From UBA8752 sp964223495 (GTDB lineage Bacteria > Bacteroidota > Bacteroidia > Flavobacteriales_D > Sanyastnellaceae), in assembly GCA_964223495.1 (NCBI GenBank), contig CAXQGL010000059.1, positions 1 through 44,787 of the forward strand: 44,787 bases of DNA, in the 5' to 3' direction. Below the pieces are notes generated by a model that saw only the letters and a program-made list of their open reading frames with translations, was not told the origin of the DNA and did no database searches. The position numbers and the translations under genes were made by a program. Below are positions 1 through 8,659 of the stretch, in pieces. Numbering within the stretch: position 1 is the stretch's first letter; each line of letters starts with the position of its first letter.

Positions 1-123
1 GACATCCTCGACATCACGCCCGACATCTCCCGCCAACGGCTGACCCGGGCGAGGAAATGGGTCCGGGACCGTTTTGAACTCTCCGGAAGCGACCTCGTTT
101 CCAAATCTCCACAGCAACGATGA
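1..123 (+). CDS. Sigma-factor-like protein, C-terminal end (partial)
   Basis: This is the last 40 codons of a gene that begins upstream of the window; frame 1 is open from base 1 to a TGA at 121-123. The visible peptide includes ISRQRLTRARKWVRDRF, which resembles the end of region 4 of ECF-type sigma-70 factors, where a helix-turn-helix is followed by an R-x-R-A-R-K/R segment. The stop overlaps the ATG of the next gene (ATGA, 120-123), so the two are translationally coupled. The next product looks like a membrane anti-sigma protein, which supports a sigma/anti-sigma pair. Only 40 residues are visible, so another DNA-binding protein cannot be excluded. Confidence 0.5.
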   Translation, partial: DILDITPDISRQRLTRARKWVRDRFELSGSDLVSKSPQQR

Positions 124-1568
124 AGAACTGGGAAGACATCCTGCGCGAGCGGTTGCGCAGTTTCCGCGGACCCGACGTCCCCGGTCAGGAAGAGGCGATG
201 TGGCAGAACATCGATGCCGCCTTGGGTACGCCCGCCGCAGCCTCCGCACCCTGGTGGCACAACCGGAGGCTCCAGGTCGGCGTCGCCGCAGCGGTCCTAT
301 TGACCTTGGGCCTGACCGTCACCCTGCAAGACAAGCCGGTCGAGTCCTCCACAACGGAGACAGCTGCTGAGACCACCTCGAAGACCACAACGGAGTCCGC
401 CCCCGGGAACCCCACGGAGATCACCGAGACCCATTCGGAGACCGCCCAGGACGAGGTGATCGAATCCACGGACATCACACAAAGCGAGGTCGTCCATGCC
501 GTCGCAGCCATCGAGACCACCAAGAACACCCCTGCCGAGACGGCCACAAACGAAGGCAACCCCAATCGAACGGAGGTCACCTCCACTTCATTCGATGTGC
601 CCTCCACCACGGCCGAACAGGCACTGACTGCAGAGGCTCCGGAGGACATCGAAGCAGTGGTAGAAAACGCGGAGCCCAAGGCAGAGCCTGCTCCAGCAAT
701 GGAGCCCTCAGTCCTCCCCAAAGTGGAAAGCGAAACGCTGGAGCTCGGTGCATTGGCCCGGCTTGACCTGCAGGGCATTCGTCCTATCCAGTCGGCATGG
801 AACGCCCCCTTCCTCGTCCCTTTGGCCGACATGGACGAACCCCGCACTCCCCTCGCGATAAGGGTATTCGCCGGCCCGACACGAAGTCAATTCTCCATGG
901 AGGGTGGGGCGCAAGAGCACGACGTCTTCCATGCGGACTTCAGCACAGGCGGCGGCGTCATGCTCGAAGTCAACGGGGACCTGCGTTGGTCCGTTGGCTT
1001 GGCCTGGCACGATTACGTCCACAGCCTCCAGCACACGGAAATCACCGAGACGGCCATCTCCACACCGGGCGTGGTCAGCGTCACGGTAGACAGCCAGACG
1101 GGCGACACCCTCGCCATTGAAGAAGGATTGGTCGCCGGTGTGGAGGAGCGGGTCCGCACAGTCGACCTGCACAACCGGTTCCGTGCCTACTCCATCCCCT
1201 TGGAGTGGCGTACGGTCAAGAGCCATGGTCGTTTCCAATTCGGAGTGGGCCTTGGCGCGATGCTCCAGGTCCGGAGCCTGGCCTACGGGAGCATTCTCAA
1301 TCAGCAAGGCGAGATCACCGGCTATTCCGATGGCAACCTGTCCCGTGGCCGGTTGACCGTGATGCCCACCATCCGGGCCTTCAGCGGGCTCCGATTCGCA
1401 CCGGCCTGGCGAGCTGATGTCGGCCTGGCCACAGGCATCCAGCGGCACAACAGCCGCCCCGTCGGGGACGCCCCCTCACCGGCCAGTACCCCGGCTTGGC
1501 AGGGCCAATTGGTCAACGCCCAACTCCAACTGGGCTTGACCCGCTTCCTTTGGGGCCGACGGTTCTGA
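120..1568 (+). CDS. Anti-sigma-like membrane protein with barrel-like C-terminal domain
   Basis: A 482-residue protein in three parts. Residues 1-50 are soluble and charged (MKNWEDILRERLRSF...), like the short cytoplasmic head of Bacteroidota anti-sigma proteins paired with ECF factors. Residues about 52-68 form one hydrophobic membrane segment (VGVAAAVLLTLGLTVTL). Residues about 75-210 are a low-complexity Thr/Glu/Ala linker. Residues about 240-482 alternate polar and hydrophobic residues and end in Phe (TRFLWGRRF), as in outer-membrane beta-barrel proteins. The ATG overlaps the stop of the sigma-like gene. Inferred role: hold the sigma factor at the inner membrane and sense the envelope through the distal domain. 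I see no catalytic motif. A bidirectional terminator follows at 1625-1645. Confidence 0.6.
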   Translation: MKNWEDILRERLRSFRGPDVPGQEEAMWQNIDAALGTPAAASAPWWHNRRLQVGVAAAVLLTLGLTVTLQDKPVESSTTETAAETTSKTTTESAPGNPTEITETHSETAQDEVIESTDITQSEVVHAVAAIETTKNTPAETATNEGNPNRTEVTSTSFDVPSTTAEQALTAEAPEDIEAVVENAEPKAEPAPAMEPSVLPKVESETLELGALARLDLQGIRPIQSAWNAPFLVPLADMDEPRTPLAIRVFAGPTRSQFSMEGGAQEHDVFHADFSTGGGVMLEVNGDLRWSVGLAWHDYVHSLQHTEITETAISTPGVVSVTVDSQTGDTLAIEEGLVAGVEERVRTVDLHNRFRAYSIPLEWRTVKSHGRFQFGVGLGAMLQVRSLAYGSILNQQGEITGYSDGNLSRGRLTVMPTIRAFSGLRFAPAWRADVGLATGIQRHNSRPVGDAPSPASTPAWQGQLVNAQLQLGLTRFLWGRRF

Positions 1569-1620
1569 CTCGAGCGACGGTGTCGTTCGCCGATCGCTGT
1601 CGGGCCCGTTGGGGGCGCAC

Positions 1621-1650
1621 AAAAAGCCCCGCATTTGGCGGGGCTATTTG
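1621..1650. terminator. Bidirectional intrinsic terminator
   Basis: A perfect 8-bp stem, AGCCCCGC at 1625-1632 and GCGGGGCT at 1638-1645, surrounds a 5-base loop. On the minus strand it is followed by TTTTT (1625-1621), on the plus strand by ATTTGTT. It lies between the convergent ends of the anti-sigma-like gene and the serine protease gene and should serve both, more strongly on the minus strand. Confidence 0.85.
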
Positions 1651-1668
1651 TTGGAATTCAGATAGGGC

Positions 1669-3849
1669 TCATTGACAGATTTCCCCGAAGGCACCGAGGA
1701 AGATCAGCATGTCGGAGGTGGTGACCTGGTCGTCACCGGTCAGATCGGCTGAGCAATCGGATAGGCATCCGAAGTCGCCCAACAGGATGAGGGCGTCGGA
1801 GACCGTCACGGTGCCGTCACCGTCGAGGTCCGGCGGACAGTCGTTTCCGCCACCGCCGCCACCATCGGGTGAGCCGTTGCAGAGTCCGGAGATGGACCAG
1901 CTGGCATTGAATTGGGCACCGGTCGAGCCGCCGTAGCCGTTGAACAGATACACCTGCCAGGTCCCATTGCCCGTCAGACCGCTGTTGGAAATGTCCACAC
2001 TGGCCGTGTAAGTGCCGTTGGTTGAAGTCTGCCAAGAGGTAGGCCACAAGGCATAATTGCCAAGACTGCTGCACCCTGCCGGAGAGCTGTTGTATCCCCC
2101 CACGGCTGCACAATCTCCGTCCGGAGACGTGAGGGCCATGGCCAGGTCGGCGGGCCAATTGGATCCGCCTCCCGTATTCGTCCACACCACCGTAATGTCG
2201 AGGGTGGCAGGTTCGCCCGCAGCATCGAAGGAGAAGATGGATGAAGCGCTGTTGGCGGACAGCGTGGCGTCGAGGGCCCCCTCGGCATCGCAGTCGCATG
2301 GCTCGCCGGCCGGCGGGTAGAGACAACTCTCGTCATCGATGGTGGCATCCGCATCGTAGTTGCAGGCCGTATCGTCCGTACAACCGGTGCAGCTCGTGCC
2401 ATCACCACCGCAGACTCCACAGGCATCGTCAATCAGGCAGGAACCGTCGTCCTCGAGGGCTTCCGGATCATAATTGCACGCGGAGGGCAGGGTACAGCCG
2501 GCATCCGAATTGGAATTCGTGGGATAGCTGTCGATGGTGAGTTGCCCGGTATTCGACGGATCGAGATAGTCCGATACGCCTACACCCCAGCTGACATTCA
2601 TGCGGCCGTAATAGTCGTAGGCACCGTTGTTGACGCTTCCGCTGCAGGCCGCCGCCCCACCATAGAGCTGGCCGATGATGCGCTGGTTCTGATCGAACAG
2701 GGGGGATCCCGAGGAACCGGGCTCGGTGACGCCGTCTTCCCATTGGTTGATCCACCATACCTGGGCTCCACCCGCCGTTGAGAAATAAGGGGAGTTGTTC
2801 TCGAAGCAGATTTTCTTCACGTCTCCGCTGGGGTGGTGGATGCCCACCGCAGAGGAGGGGGTCGACCCACTTGCATCCCAGCCCGCATACTCCACATTGT
2901 AGCTCGCCGGAGGTGTGGAACTGAGCTGGATCAGGGCCACATCGCTTGCACCGCTGTTCACCAGGAGGGTGCCTCCGGATACGCTCTGGTTGGTCGGGCC
3001 CGTGGAGCCTGAGCAGGTGCTGCTCTCGTGGTTGAAATAGTAGACCCACGTATTGGGGTTGCCCAGACAATGGTTGGCGGACAGGAAATAGGGTGTGCCG
3101 TCCTCCGCCGTATTGTTGACCAGCGCTCCGGTGCAGACCGCAAAGCCTCCATTGGTGATGAGCGCCACGGAACGTTTGGCGACCTGCCAATCGTTGCCTG
3201 CGGGACAGTTCACGTTGATGTTGCACGCGCCCGAGGTGCCAAAGGGCCCCATGCCCGCAGCTTCCGCCTCCATGCTCTCCGCATGCTGGAGCAGACTGCG
3301 GTATCCGTGGACGATCTGGTCAATCTGCACGGTACCCTGTCCATGCACGGCCAAGGGTTCCTGATATTCGATGACGACATGATCGGCATCGAGCAGACCC
3401 AAAGCGAGCGAGCCCCATTCCTTCTCGTTGGCTTCCGTGAAGCCGCCGAGGAAGTGTTCCCTTTCTGCGTCCCATACATACAGGACCGCACCGGGTGGCA
3501 AGTCGAATGCACCGAGGTTCAGTCCGATTCCGGTTGCTCCGGGACACGCGATGCCGAACCGCCATGTCCAGCGGTCCTTCTCGAGGGTCCAGGTTCCTGA
3601 ATTGTCCAAATCGTAATCGACGGTCAATTCCACGCCGAAACGCCACGGGGCCTCCTTGTATTGGTCGGTCACGGCGTCCTCGGCAGCGAGGGCATCGAGG
3701 TCGAGTTCAGCGGTCGTCACCAGGGGGTAGGAAGGGGCGAAGCCATCTTGTCCCCATTTCCAGGGAGCCCCTCCTTGGGCTACCTGGGCCTGAACCCAGG
3801 TAGCCACAAGACAGGCGGATACCGTTGCAAGAAGGCGGAAGTTCATCAT
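1669..3849 (-). CDS. Secreted lysyl-endopeptidase-like serine protease with dockerin-like C-terminus
   Basis: A 726-residue exoprotein. A signal peptide (about 1-22, ending VQAQ) is followed by a propeptide-like region and a trypsin-fold domain at about 205-435. The triad is visible: His260 in LSANHCLG, Asp303 in SDVALIQL, Ser380 in EPGSSGSPLF. Spacing and local sequence match the Achromobacter lysyl endopeptidase type of family S1. Next come two Cys/Asp-rich repeats (GCTLPSACNYDPEA and GCTDDTACNYDADA), a P-domain-like beta region (about 545-660) and two EF-hand-like loops ending FGEICQ. The start ATG overlaps the stop of the upstream M43 protease (3846-3849), so the two are co-translated. 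Family and secretion are clear; the exact cleavage specificity is inferred. Confidence 0.88.
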   Translation of the reverse strand: MMNFRLLATVSACLVATWVQAQVAQGGAPWKWGQDGFAPSYPLVTTAELDLDALAAEDAVTDQYKEAPWRFGVELTVDYDLDNSGTWTLEKDRWTWRFGIACPGATGIGLNLGAFDLPPGAVLYVWDAEREHFLGGFTEANEKEWGSLALGLLDADHVVIEYQEPLAVHGQGTVQIDQIVHGYRSLLQHAESMEAEAAGMGPFGTSGACNINVNCPAGNDWQVAKRSVALITNGGFAVCTGALVNNTAEDGTPYFLSANHCLGNPNTWVYYFNHESSTCSGSTGPTNQSVSGGTLLVNSGASDVALIQLSSTPPASYNVEYAGWDASGSTPSSAVGIHHPSGDVKKICFENNSPYFSTAGGAQVWWINQWEDGVTEPGSSGSPLFDQNQRIIGQLYGGAAACSGSVNNGAYDYYGRMNVSWGVGVSDYLDPSNTGQLTIDSYPTNSNSDAGCTLPSACNYDPEALEDDGSCLIDDACGVCGGDGTSCTGCTDDTACNYDADATIDDESCLYPPAGEPCDCDAEGALDATLSANSASSIFSFDAAGEPATLDITVVWTNTGGGSNWPADLAMALTSPDGDCAAVGGYNSSPAGCSSLGNYALWPTSWQTSTNGTYTASVDISNSGLTGNGTWQVYLFNGYGGSTGAQFNASWSISGLCNGSPDGGGGGGNDCPPDLDGDGTVTVSDALILLGDFGCLSDCSADLTGDDQVTTSDMLIFLGAFGEICQ

Positions 3850-6800
3850 GGGCAGTCTGTTCCGAATACGGCGAGCATCACGAGCATGTCGGAAGTCGTG
3901 ACCCCACCATCACCGTTCATGTCGTAGCTGCAGTCTGAGGGACAACCGAAGTCTCCGAGCAGCATCAGCAGGTCGCCAATGCCGATGAGCCCATCGTTGT
4001 TGAAGTCACCGAAGCACTCGTAGACTTCCTGGAAAGTCAGACTCTGCTGCAGGATCTGGGGATTCTCTCCATCCGCACGGCGGGTCTGGAGATTGACCGT
4101 CATGCTGACCTCCCCGTCGGTCGTGAGCTGGGCGATGAGCACATGGCCGTTGTCGTCCGGGAAGGCTGCAGGCTCTAGGTCGGGGTAGATGAAGACCGAG
4201 CCCCCATTGACATCATCGGCCACGATGTTGCCGCCGCTGCCTTCAAAGGGTCCGAAGTCGAGACCGATGGTGTTGACGTCGGCCGTGTTGTCCTCTCCAC
4301 CGACGGTCAGCCAGCTGTCGAATGCCAGCAGGGAATCGACTGGAAGCAGCGCCGGGTTGTAGTTCGTGGCCAGCGCACCGCCAAGAGGGTTCTGGTAGAA
4401 TGCAGTGGTGGTGTTGATGGTCAAGGGGACGGAATCGAAACCGTAGACCGCCACCAGTTGCTCCGTGGGATCGGCCAGCTCGACCCACACGCGGTAGGTG
4501 GTGGCACCATCGACGGTATTCTGGCCCACCACGTCATAACCGAGCTGCACGAAGCTGCTTTCCGCGAGTTCGTCCTCATCGCAGATGCCATCTCCATCGG
4601 CGTCGTTCAGGCAATTGCCGTCACAGTCCAGATTGTCGGCCGGGGGGTATGTGCAGGAACCGTCATCGACGGTGGCCGCCGAATTGTAGTTGCAGGCGTC
4701 GGGGTCCGTGCACCCGGGCAGGTCACCCGTGCAGAAATTGGTCGTTTCCGTGCTGCCGAAATCACCACCCGTCGCCACGACGGAACCGGCGACTGTGAGC
4801 GTGTAGCTGCCGTTTCCATAGGCGCAGCAGATGCCGTCACCGAAAGAGTCGTTGACCGTCAGGTCGTAGCAGCCGTCGGAGAGGCAGTAGGTCGTCGTCA
4901 CCGTTCCGGACAGACCACCGTATCCTTCCGAAGCCACCACCGTACCGGCGGCATTGGTGAGGGTCCAGGAGAATTCGCTCGGGTAGTTGTCGAGCACCAC
5001 CGTCATGGTGAAGTCCAGTCCGCCGATGATGCAGGAACCATCATCAATCGTGGCATCGGGATCGTAATTGCAGGCGGCAGGATCGGTACAGCCACCGCAG
5101 GAGCTGTTGTCCCCCCCACAGACGCCACAATCGTCATTGAACAGGCATGAGCCGTCATCCACGGTGGCGTCCGGGTTGTAGTTGCAGGCTTCCGGAATGG
5201 TGCAGCCGTTGCAGCTGTAGTCGCAAGAACCGTCGTCGATGCCGGCATCCGGATCGAAGTTGCAGGCGGTGGCGTCCGTACAGCCGAAGTTGAGGTTGTC
5301 CGTGCAGAAGGCCACACTTTCTCCAAAGCCATAAGCCCCACCGGAGGCAATGACCACACCATCAATGGTGATGGAATAGCCCCCCGGAGAATAGATGCCG
5401 TCGCCAAAGCTGTCCGCGATGTTGAAGGTGAAGCAGGCCTCGTCAAGGCAGGCAATCTCCTCATAGGTGGTGGCCGCAGCACCGTAGGGTCCACCTGAAG
5501 CCACCTGCGTTCCGGTGGAGTCGGTGATGTTCCATGTGATCTCCTCCGGCCAGCTGTCCGTGATGATGGTCACCACGACACCCACGCCTCCGGAAATGCA
5601 GCTTCCATCGTCAATGGTGGCATCAGGATCATAGTTGCAGGCGCCGGGATCGGTGCAGCCATAGCAGCTGTAGTCGCACGCTCCGTTGTCCTGGGTGGCA
5701 TCCGGATCGTAGTTGCATGCCGTGGCATCGGTGCAACCGAACTCCCCTCCTACACAGAAAGTCGTGGACTCGGAGGCTCCATATTCACCACCGGAGGCCA
5801 CCGTGCCGCCGTCTGCCACGAGGGTGTAGTTGCCGATGCCGTATGAGCAGCAGATGCCGTCTCCGAAGCTGTCGAACATGGTGAAGGTGTAGCATCCCTC
5901 ACCTGCACAGAAACTCTCCTCCACCGTGGCTCCAGCCGTGGAATATGGGCCTCCGGAAGCCACCGTAGCGCCCAAGCTGTCCGTCATGGCCCAGGTGACC
6001 TCACCCGGATAGTTGTCCAAAAGAATGGTCAGCGTGAACGGCAGGCCGTCCAGAATGCACGAGCCATCGTCCAAGATGGCCGAGGGATCGAAGTTGCATG
6101 CCGTTGAATCCGTGCATCCCGAGCAGCTGCTGTTGTCACCCCCACAGACGCCGCAATCGTCGTTGAACAGGCACGAGCCGTCATCCACCGTGGCGGCGGA
6201 GTTGTAATTGCACGCCTCCGGAATGGTGCATCCGAGACAGCTGTAATCGCAGGAGCCATTGTCGATGCCTGCCCCTGCATCATAGTTGCACGCTGTGGGA
6301 TCGGTACAACCGAAGTTGAGGTTGTCCGTGCAGAATGCGACGGATTCACCGGAACCATACGCTCCGCCGGAAGCGACCGTCACCGTATCCACGGTCAAGG
6401 TGTATCCGCCCGGAGAAAAGATGCCGTCTCCGAAGCTGTCGAAAATGTTGAAGCTGAAGCAACCGGCTCCAAGGCAATCGGACTCGACATAGGTGGTGGC
6501 CGCTGCACCATAGGGGCCGCCGGAAAGCACCACGGCACCGAGGCTGTCCGTGATGTTCCATGTGATCTCTTCCGGCCAACTGTCCGTGATGATGGTCACG
6601 GTGATGCCGAATCCATCGCCAAGACAGCTACCGTCATCAATGGTGGCATCGGGGTTGTAGTTGCAGCTGGTTGGGTCGGTACATCCGTAGCAGCTGAAGT
6701 CACACGCGCCATTGTCCACTGTGGCGTCGGGGTCGAAGTTGCATGCGGTTGAATCGGTACAACCGAATCCATCGCCCACACAGAAATTCGTGGATTCACT

Positions 6801-8396
6801 GGCTCCGAACTCGCCACCCGAGGCGAGCACCGCACCACCGGCACTGAATTCATACCCGCCCGTGCCGTAGGCGCAGCACATGCCGTCACCGAAGCTGTCG
6901 AACACCGTCAGCGTGAAGCACCCCTGGGGGATGCATGAAGTTTCCACGACCGTTCCCGATCCGGCATAGGGTCCCCCTGCGAGCACGACGCTGCCGCCCG
7001 CATCGGTGATGTTCCAGGTCGTTTCGCCAGGATAGTTGTCCAGCGTCAGCGTCATGGTAACATCCACGCCTTGGGAATCGAGGTTGAAATTGCTGGAGCC
7101 GCTGTCATTCGCCGGGTTCTCATCCACGCCTCCATTGGGAGCTGAGACGGCCACGTTGAAGACGTGCGCGCCATCTCCGGGAGTCAGGGTGGGCAGGACG
7201 ATTTCATCCGTCTGACCGAATTCGAGGAATCCGCTCCACGAGAATGTCATCGGCGTTCCACCGTCGACATCGTAGGTGATGGTGGCGGAAGTGAGTGTGT
7301 CGCCACCGAAATTGAAGAGGGTTACGGAAGGGGTGACGTCGGTGGCACAGGAAAATCCGGAGGGTGCATTCACCGCCACGATGGCCGCATCCAAGTCGAA
7401 GTCGGGCACGGCAGGCAGGCAGCCATTCGAACTGAGCAGACCGGCACGGGGTCCTCCTGGGGCGAAGGTGGCCTGCATGCGGTCACCCTGCCCCTGGGAG
7501 AAGACGTTCATGCAACCATCATCGGAGTAGTCCATGTAGTTCTGGACCATGTCCTCCGTCGAACAGCTGACGTGTCCGAGGGCGCATCCGTAGTTGGGAC
7601 CGTCGGATTCGGGGGTGTCCGCCACGAGGTCGTCCGAACCGCATGGTCCGTCTCCCCAGATGTGGCGGAGGTTCAGCCAGTGACCCACCTCGTGGGTGCC
7701 CGTCCGACCCAGGTTGTATGCGCCGGAACCGGGACCGTCAATGCCGACGTAAGGATACCCACAGACCACACCGTCGGTGTCCGGATTTCCACCGGGGAAC
7801 TGCGCGTAGCCCAGCAGGCCACCCCCAAGGTTGCACACCCAGAAGTTGAGATACTCATCGGCGGGCCATGCATCCGAACCACCGGAGCTGCTGAATTTCA
7901 TGGCATCATTGGCGCCGAAGCTCGATACGGTGGTGGGCACGCGCAGGATGCCATCGGTCGGGGCTCCATTGGGGTCCCTCGTGGCAAGACAGAATTCGAT
8001 TTCCGTGTCCGCCGCCTGCGGCCAGATGTTGTCCTGGTCGGCATTGGTTCGGCGGAAGTCGTCATTCAGGACTTGCAGTTGCTCGAGAATCTCGGAATCG
8101 GGGATGTTCTGCGTGGAATTCGCATAGATCACGTGGAACACGACCGGGATGGTCACCACGACCGGTTGGAGCTGTGCCCCATTGGCCCGGGCTTCCTGCC
8201 TCGCTTCGACGAAGGATGCCGTGTGTTTCTCCACTTTGGCCTGCCGTATCACATAATCGGGATTCATTCCCATCATCTTGATGTGATTCTGATGGGTGGC
8301 GCATTCCTTGTGCGCCGGGGCCACATTCGTTTTGACTTGACCGAGAAGTTGGGGTGTGGCGACAAGCAGCGCCGCAAAAACTGAAAGAAATTTCAT
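3846..8396 (-). CDS. Secreted M43 (pappalysin-like) metalloprotease with giant repeat region
   Basis: A 1,516-residue exoenzyme. A signal peptide (about 1-20, ending LLGQ) precedes a catalytic domain with HEVGHWLNLRH at 235-245, the zinc-binding HExxHxxGxxH-type motif of family M43 with Asn in the usual Gly place, and a Met-turn in QNYMDYSDDG near 290. A CARDB-like linker follows. Then come five beta-domains of about 100 residues with DSFGDG signatures, interleaved with eleven 21-residue units of the GCTD..ACNYDPDAT type and two CGVCGGDNSSC inserts. A cohesin-like region (about 1280-1430) leads to two EF-hand-like loops ending FGTDCP. It is the first gene of a two-protease operon. Likely role: digestion of extracellular protein. 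The cohesin-like label is tentative. Confidence 0.88.
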   Translation of the reverse strand: MKFLSVFAALLVATPQLLGQVKTNVAPAHKECATHQNHIKMMGMNPDYVIRQAKVEKHTASFVEARQEARANGAQLQPVVVTIPVVFHVIYANSTQNIPDSEILEQLQVLNDDFRRTNADQDNIWPQAADTEIEFCLATRDPNGAPTDGILRVPTTVSSFGANDAMKFSSSGGSDAWPADEYLNFWVCNLGGGLLGYAQFPGGNPDTDGVVCGYPYVGIDGPGSGAYNLGRTGTHEVGHWLNLRHIWGDGPCGSDDLVADTPESDGPNYGCALGHVSCSTEDMVQNYMDYSDDGCMNVFSQGQGDRMQATFAPGGPRAGLLSSNGCLPAVPDFDLDAAIVAVNAPSGFSCATDVTPSVTLFNFGGDTLTSATITYDVDGGTPMTFSWSGFLEFGQTDEIVLPTLTPGDGAHVFNVAVSAPNGGVDENPANDSGSSNFNLDSQGVDVTMTLTLDNYPGETTWNITDAGGSVVLAGGPYAGSGTVVETSCIPQGCFTLTVFDSFGDGMCCAYGTGGYEFSAGGAVLASGGEFGASESTNFCVGDGFGCTDSTACNFDPDATVDNGACDFSCYGCTDPTSCNYNPDATIDDGSCLGDGFGITVTIITDSWPEEITWNITDSLGAVVLSGGPYGAAATTYVESDCLGAGCFSFNIFDSFGDGIFSPGGYTLTVDTVTVASGGAYGSGESVAFCTDNLNFGCTDPTACNYDAGAGIDNGSCDYSCLGCTIPEACNYNSAATVDDGSCLFNDDCGVCGGDNSSCSGCTDSTACNFDPSAILDDGSCILDGLPFTLTILLDNYPGEVTWAMTDSLGATVASGGPYSTAGATVEESFCAGEGCYTFTMFDSFGDGICCSYGIGNYTLVADGGTVASGGEYGASESTTFCVGGEFGCTDATACNYDPDATQDNGACDYSCYGCTDPGACNYDPDATIDDGSCISGGVGVVVTIITDSWPEEITWNITDSTGTQVASGGPYGAAATTYEEIACLDEACFTFNIADSFGDGIYSPGGYSITIDGVVIASGGAYGFGESVAFCTDNLNFGCTDATACNFDPDAGIDDGSCDYSCNGCTIPEACNYNPDATVDDGSCLFNDDCGVCGGDNSSCGGCTDPAACNYDPDATIDDGSCIIGGLDFTMTVVLDNYPSEFSWTLTNAAGTVVASEGYGGLSGTVTTTYCLSDGCYDLTVNDSFGDGICCAYGNGSYTLTVAGSVVATGGDFGSTETTNFCTGDLPGCTDPDACNYNSAATVDDGSCTYPPADNLDCDGNCLNDADGDGICDEDELAESSFVQLGYDVVGQNTVDGATTYRVWVELADPTEQLVAVYGFDSVPLTINTTTAFYQNPLGGALATNYNPALLPVDSLLAFDSWLTVGGEDNTADVNTIGLDFGPFEGSGGNIVADDVNGGSVFIYPDLEPAAFPDDNGHVLIAQLTTDGEVSMTVNLQTRRADGENPQILQQSLTFQEVYECFGDFNNDGLIGIGDLLMLLGDFGCPSDCSYDMNGDGGVTTSDMLVMLAVFGTDCP
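4650..7060 (-). repeat. In-gene super-repeat of about 1,025 bp, two full copies plus a partial third
   Basis: Inside the M43 protease gene the order A-domain, two Cys units, B-domain, two Cys units, CGVCGGD insert, one Cys unit occurs twice, then an A-domain and one Cys unit follow. The anchor (g)gatagttgtc recurs at 7031, 6008 and 4982 (last copy ggtagttgtc), giving periods of 1,023 and 1,026 bp. The anchor tgatgttcca of the B-domains recurs at 6551 and 5525, a period of 1,026 bp. The period is a multiple of three, so the copies stay in frame, equal to 341-342 residues. This suggests tandem duplication of a multidomain block. Confidence 0.9.
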
Positions 8397-8509
8397 GGAT
8401 TGGTTCGAGTTTCAGGCGAACAGGGTTGGTTCTTACAAGATGCATTCATAATTCGAGAACCCACGGACTATTATACCCACCTGCGAAAACAGTTTTGTTC
8501 ACGCCTTGG

Positions 8510-8539
8510 TTGCTCGGGCCGTGATTTGATGTAAATTCG
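8510..8539 (+). promoter_or_regulatory. Promoter of tRNA-Gly
   Basis: TTG at 8510-8512, 19 bases, then TAAATTCG at 8532-8539: an exact fit to the Bacteroidota -33/-7 form with C for T in the last TTTG. The mature tRNA begins 11 bases after the box, so the transcript should start close to the tRNA 5' end. Confidence 0.8.
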
Positions 8540-8549
8540 CCGTCCGCTA

Positions 8550-8622
8550 GCGAGAATAGCTCAGTTGGTAGAGCACAACCTTGCCAAGGTTGGGGTCGCG
8601 AGTTCGAGTCTCGTTTCTCGCT
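8550..8622 (+). tRNA. tRNA-Gly (GCC anticodon)
   Basis: A 73-base cloverleaf. The acceptor stem GCGAGAA (8550-8556) pairs with TTCTCGC (8615-8621), with discriminator T8622. The D-arm contains AGCTCAGTTGGTAGAGC. The anticodon stem and loop are CAACC-TTGCCAA-GGTTG, giving anticodon GCC, which reads GGC/GGU glycine codons. The T-arm is GCGAG-TTCGAGT-CTCGT with one G-T pair. The 3' CCA is not encoded and must be added after transcription. It has its own promoter and terminator, so it is a single-gene unit. Confidence 0.97.
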
Positions 8623-8627
8623 CAAGA

Positions 8628-8654
8628 AAGGCATCCGTCACGGGTGCCTTTTTT
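8628..8654 (+). terminator. Intrinsic terminator after tRNA-Gly
   Basis: A 9-bp stem (8628-8636 with 8642-8650, one G-T pair) with a 5-base loop, running into TTTTTT at 8649-8654. It ends the tRNA transcript. On the minus strand the same hairpin lies just past the waaA stop and is followed by TTTCTT, so it may also act there. Confidence 0.88.
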
Positions 8655-8659
8655 CATGT

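Noticed and set aside
4650..7060. CRISPR-like array
   Set aside because: The repetition is in-frame protein repeat at a period near 1,025 bp with shorter degenerate units. It lacks short identical direct repeats with unique spacers.
7164..8384. A 406-codon open frame antisense to the M43 protease
   Set aside because: The minus frame encodes a complete signal peptide and metalloprotease motif. The plus frame shows low-complexity shadow sequence.
8470..8475. TATAAT on the minus strand upstream of the protease operon
   Set aside because: Bacteroidota sigma factors do not rely on the E. coli -10 form, and no -33 element stands at the right distance. The protease operon promoter is left uncalled.
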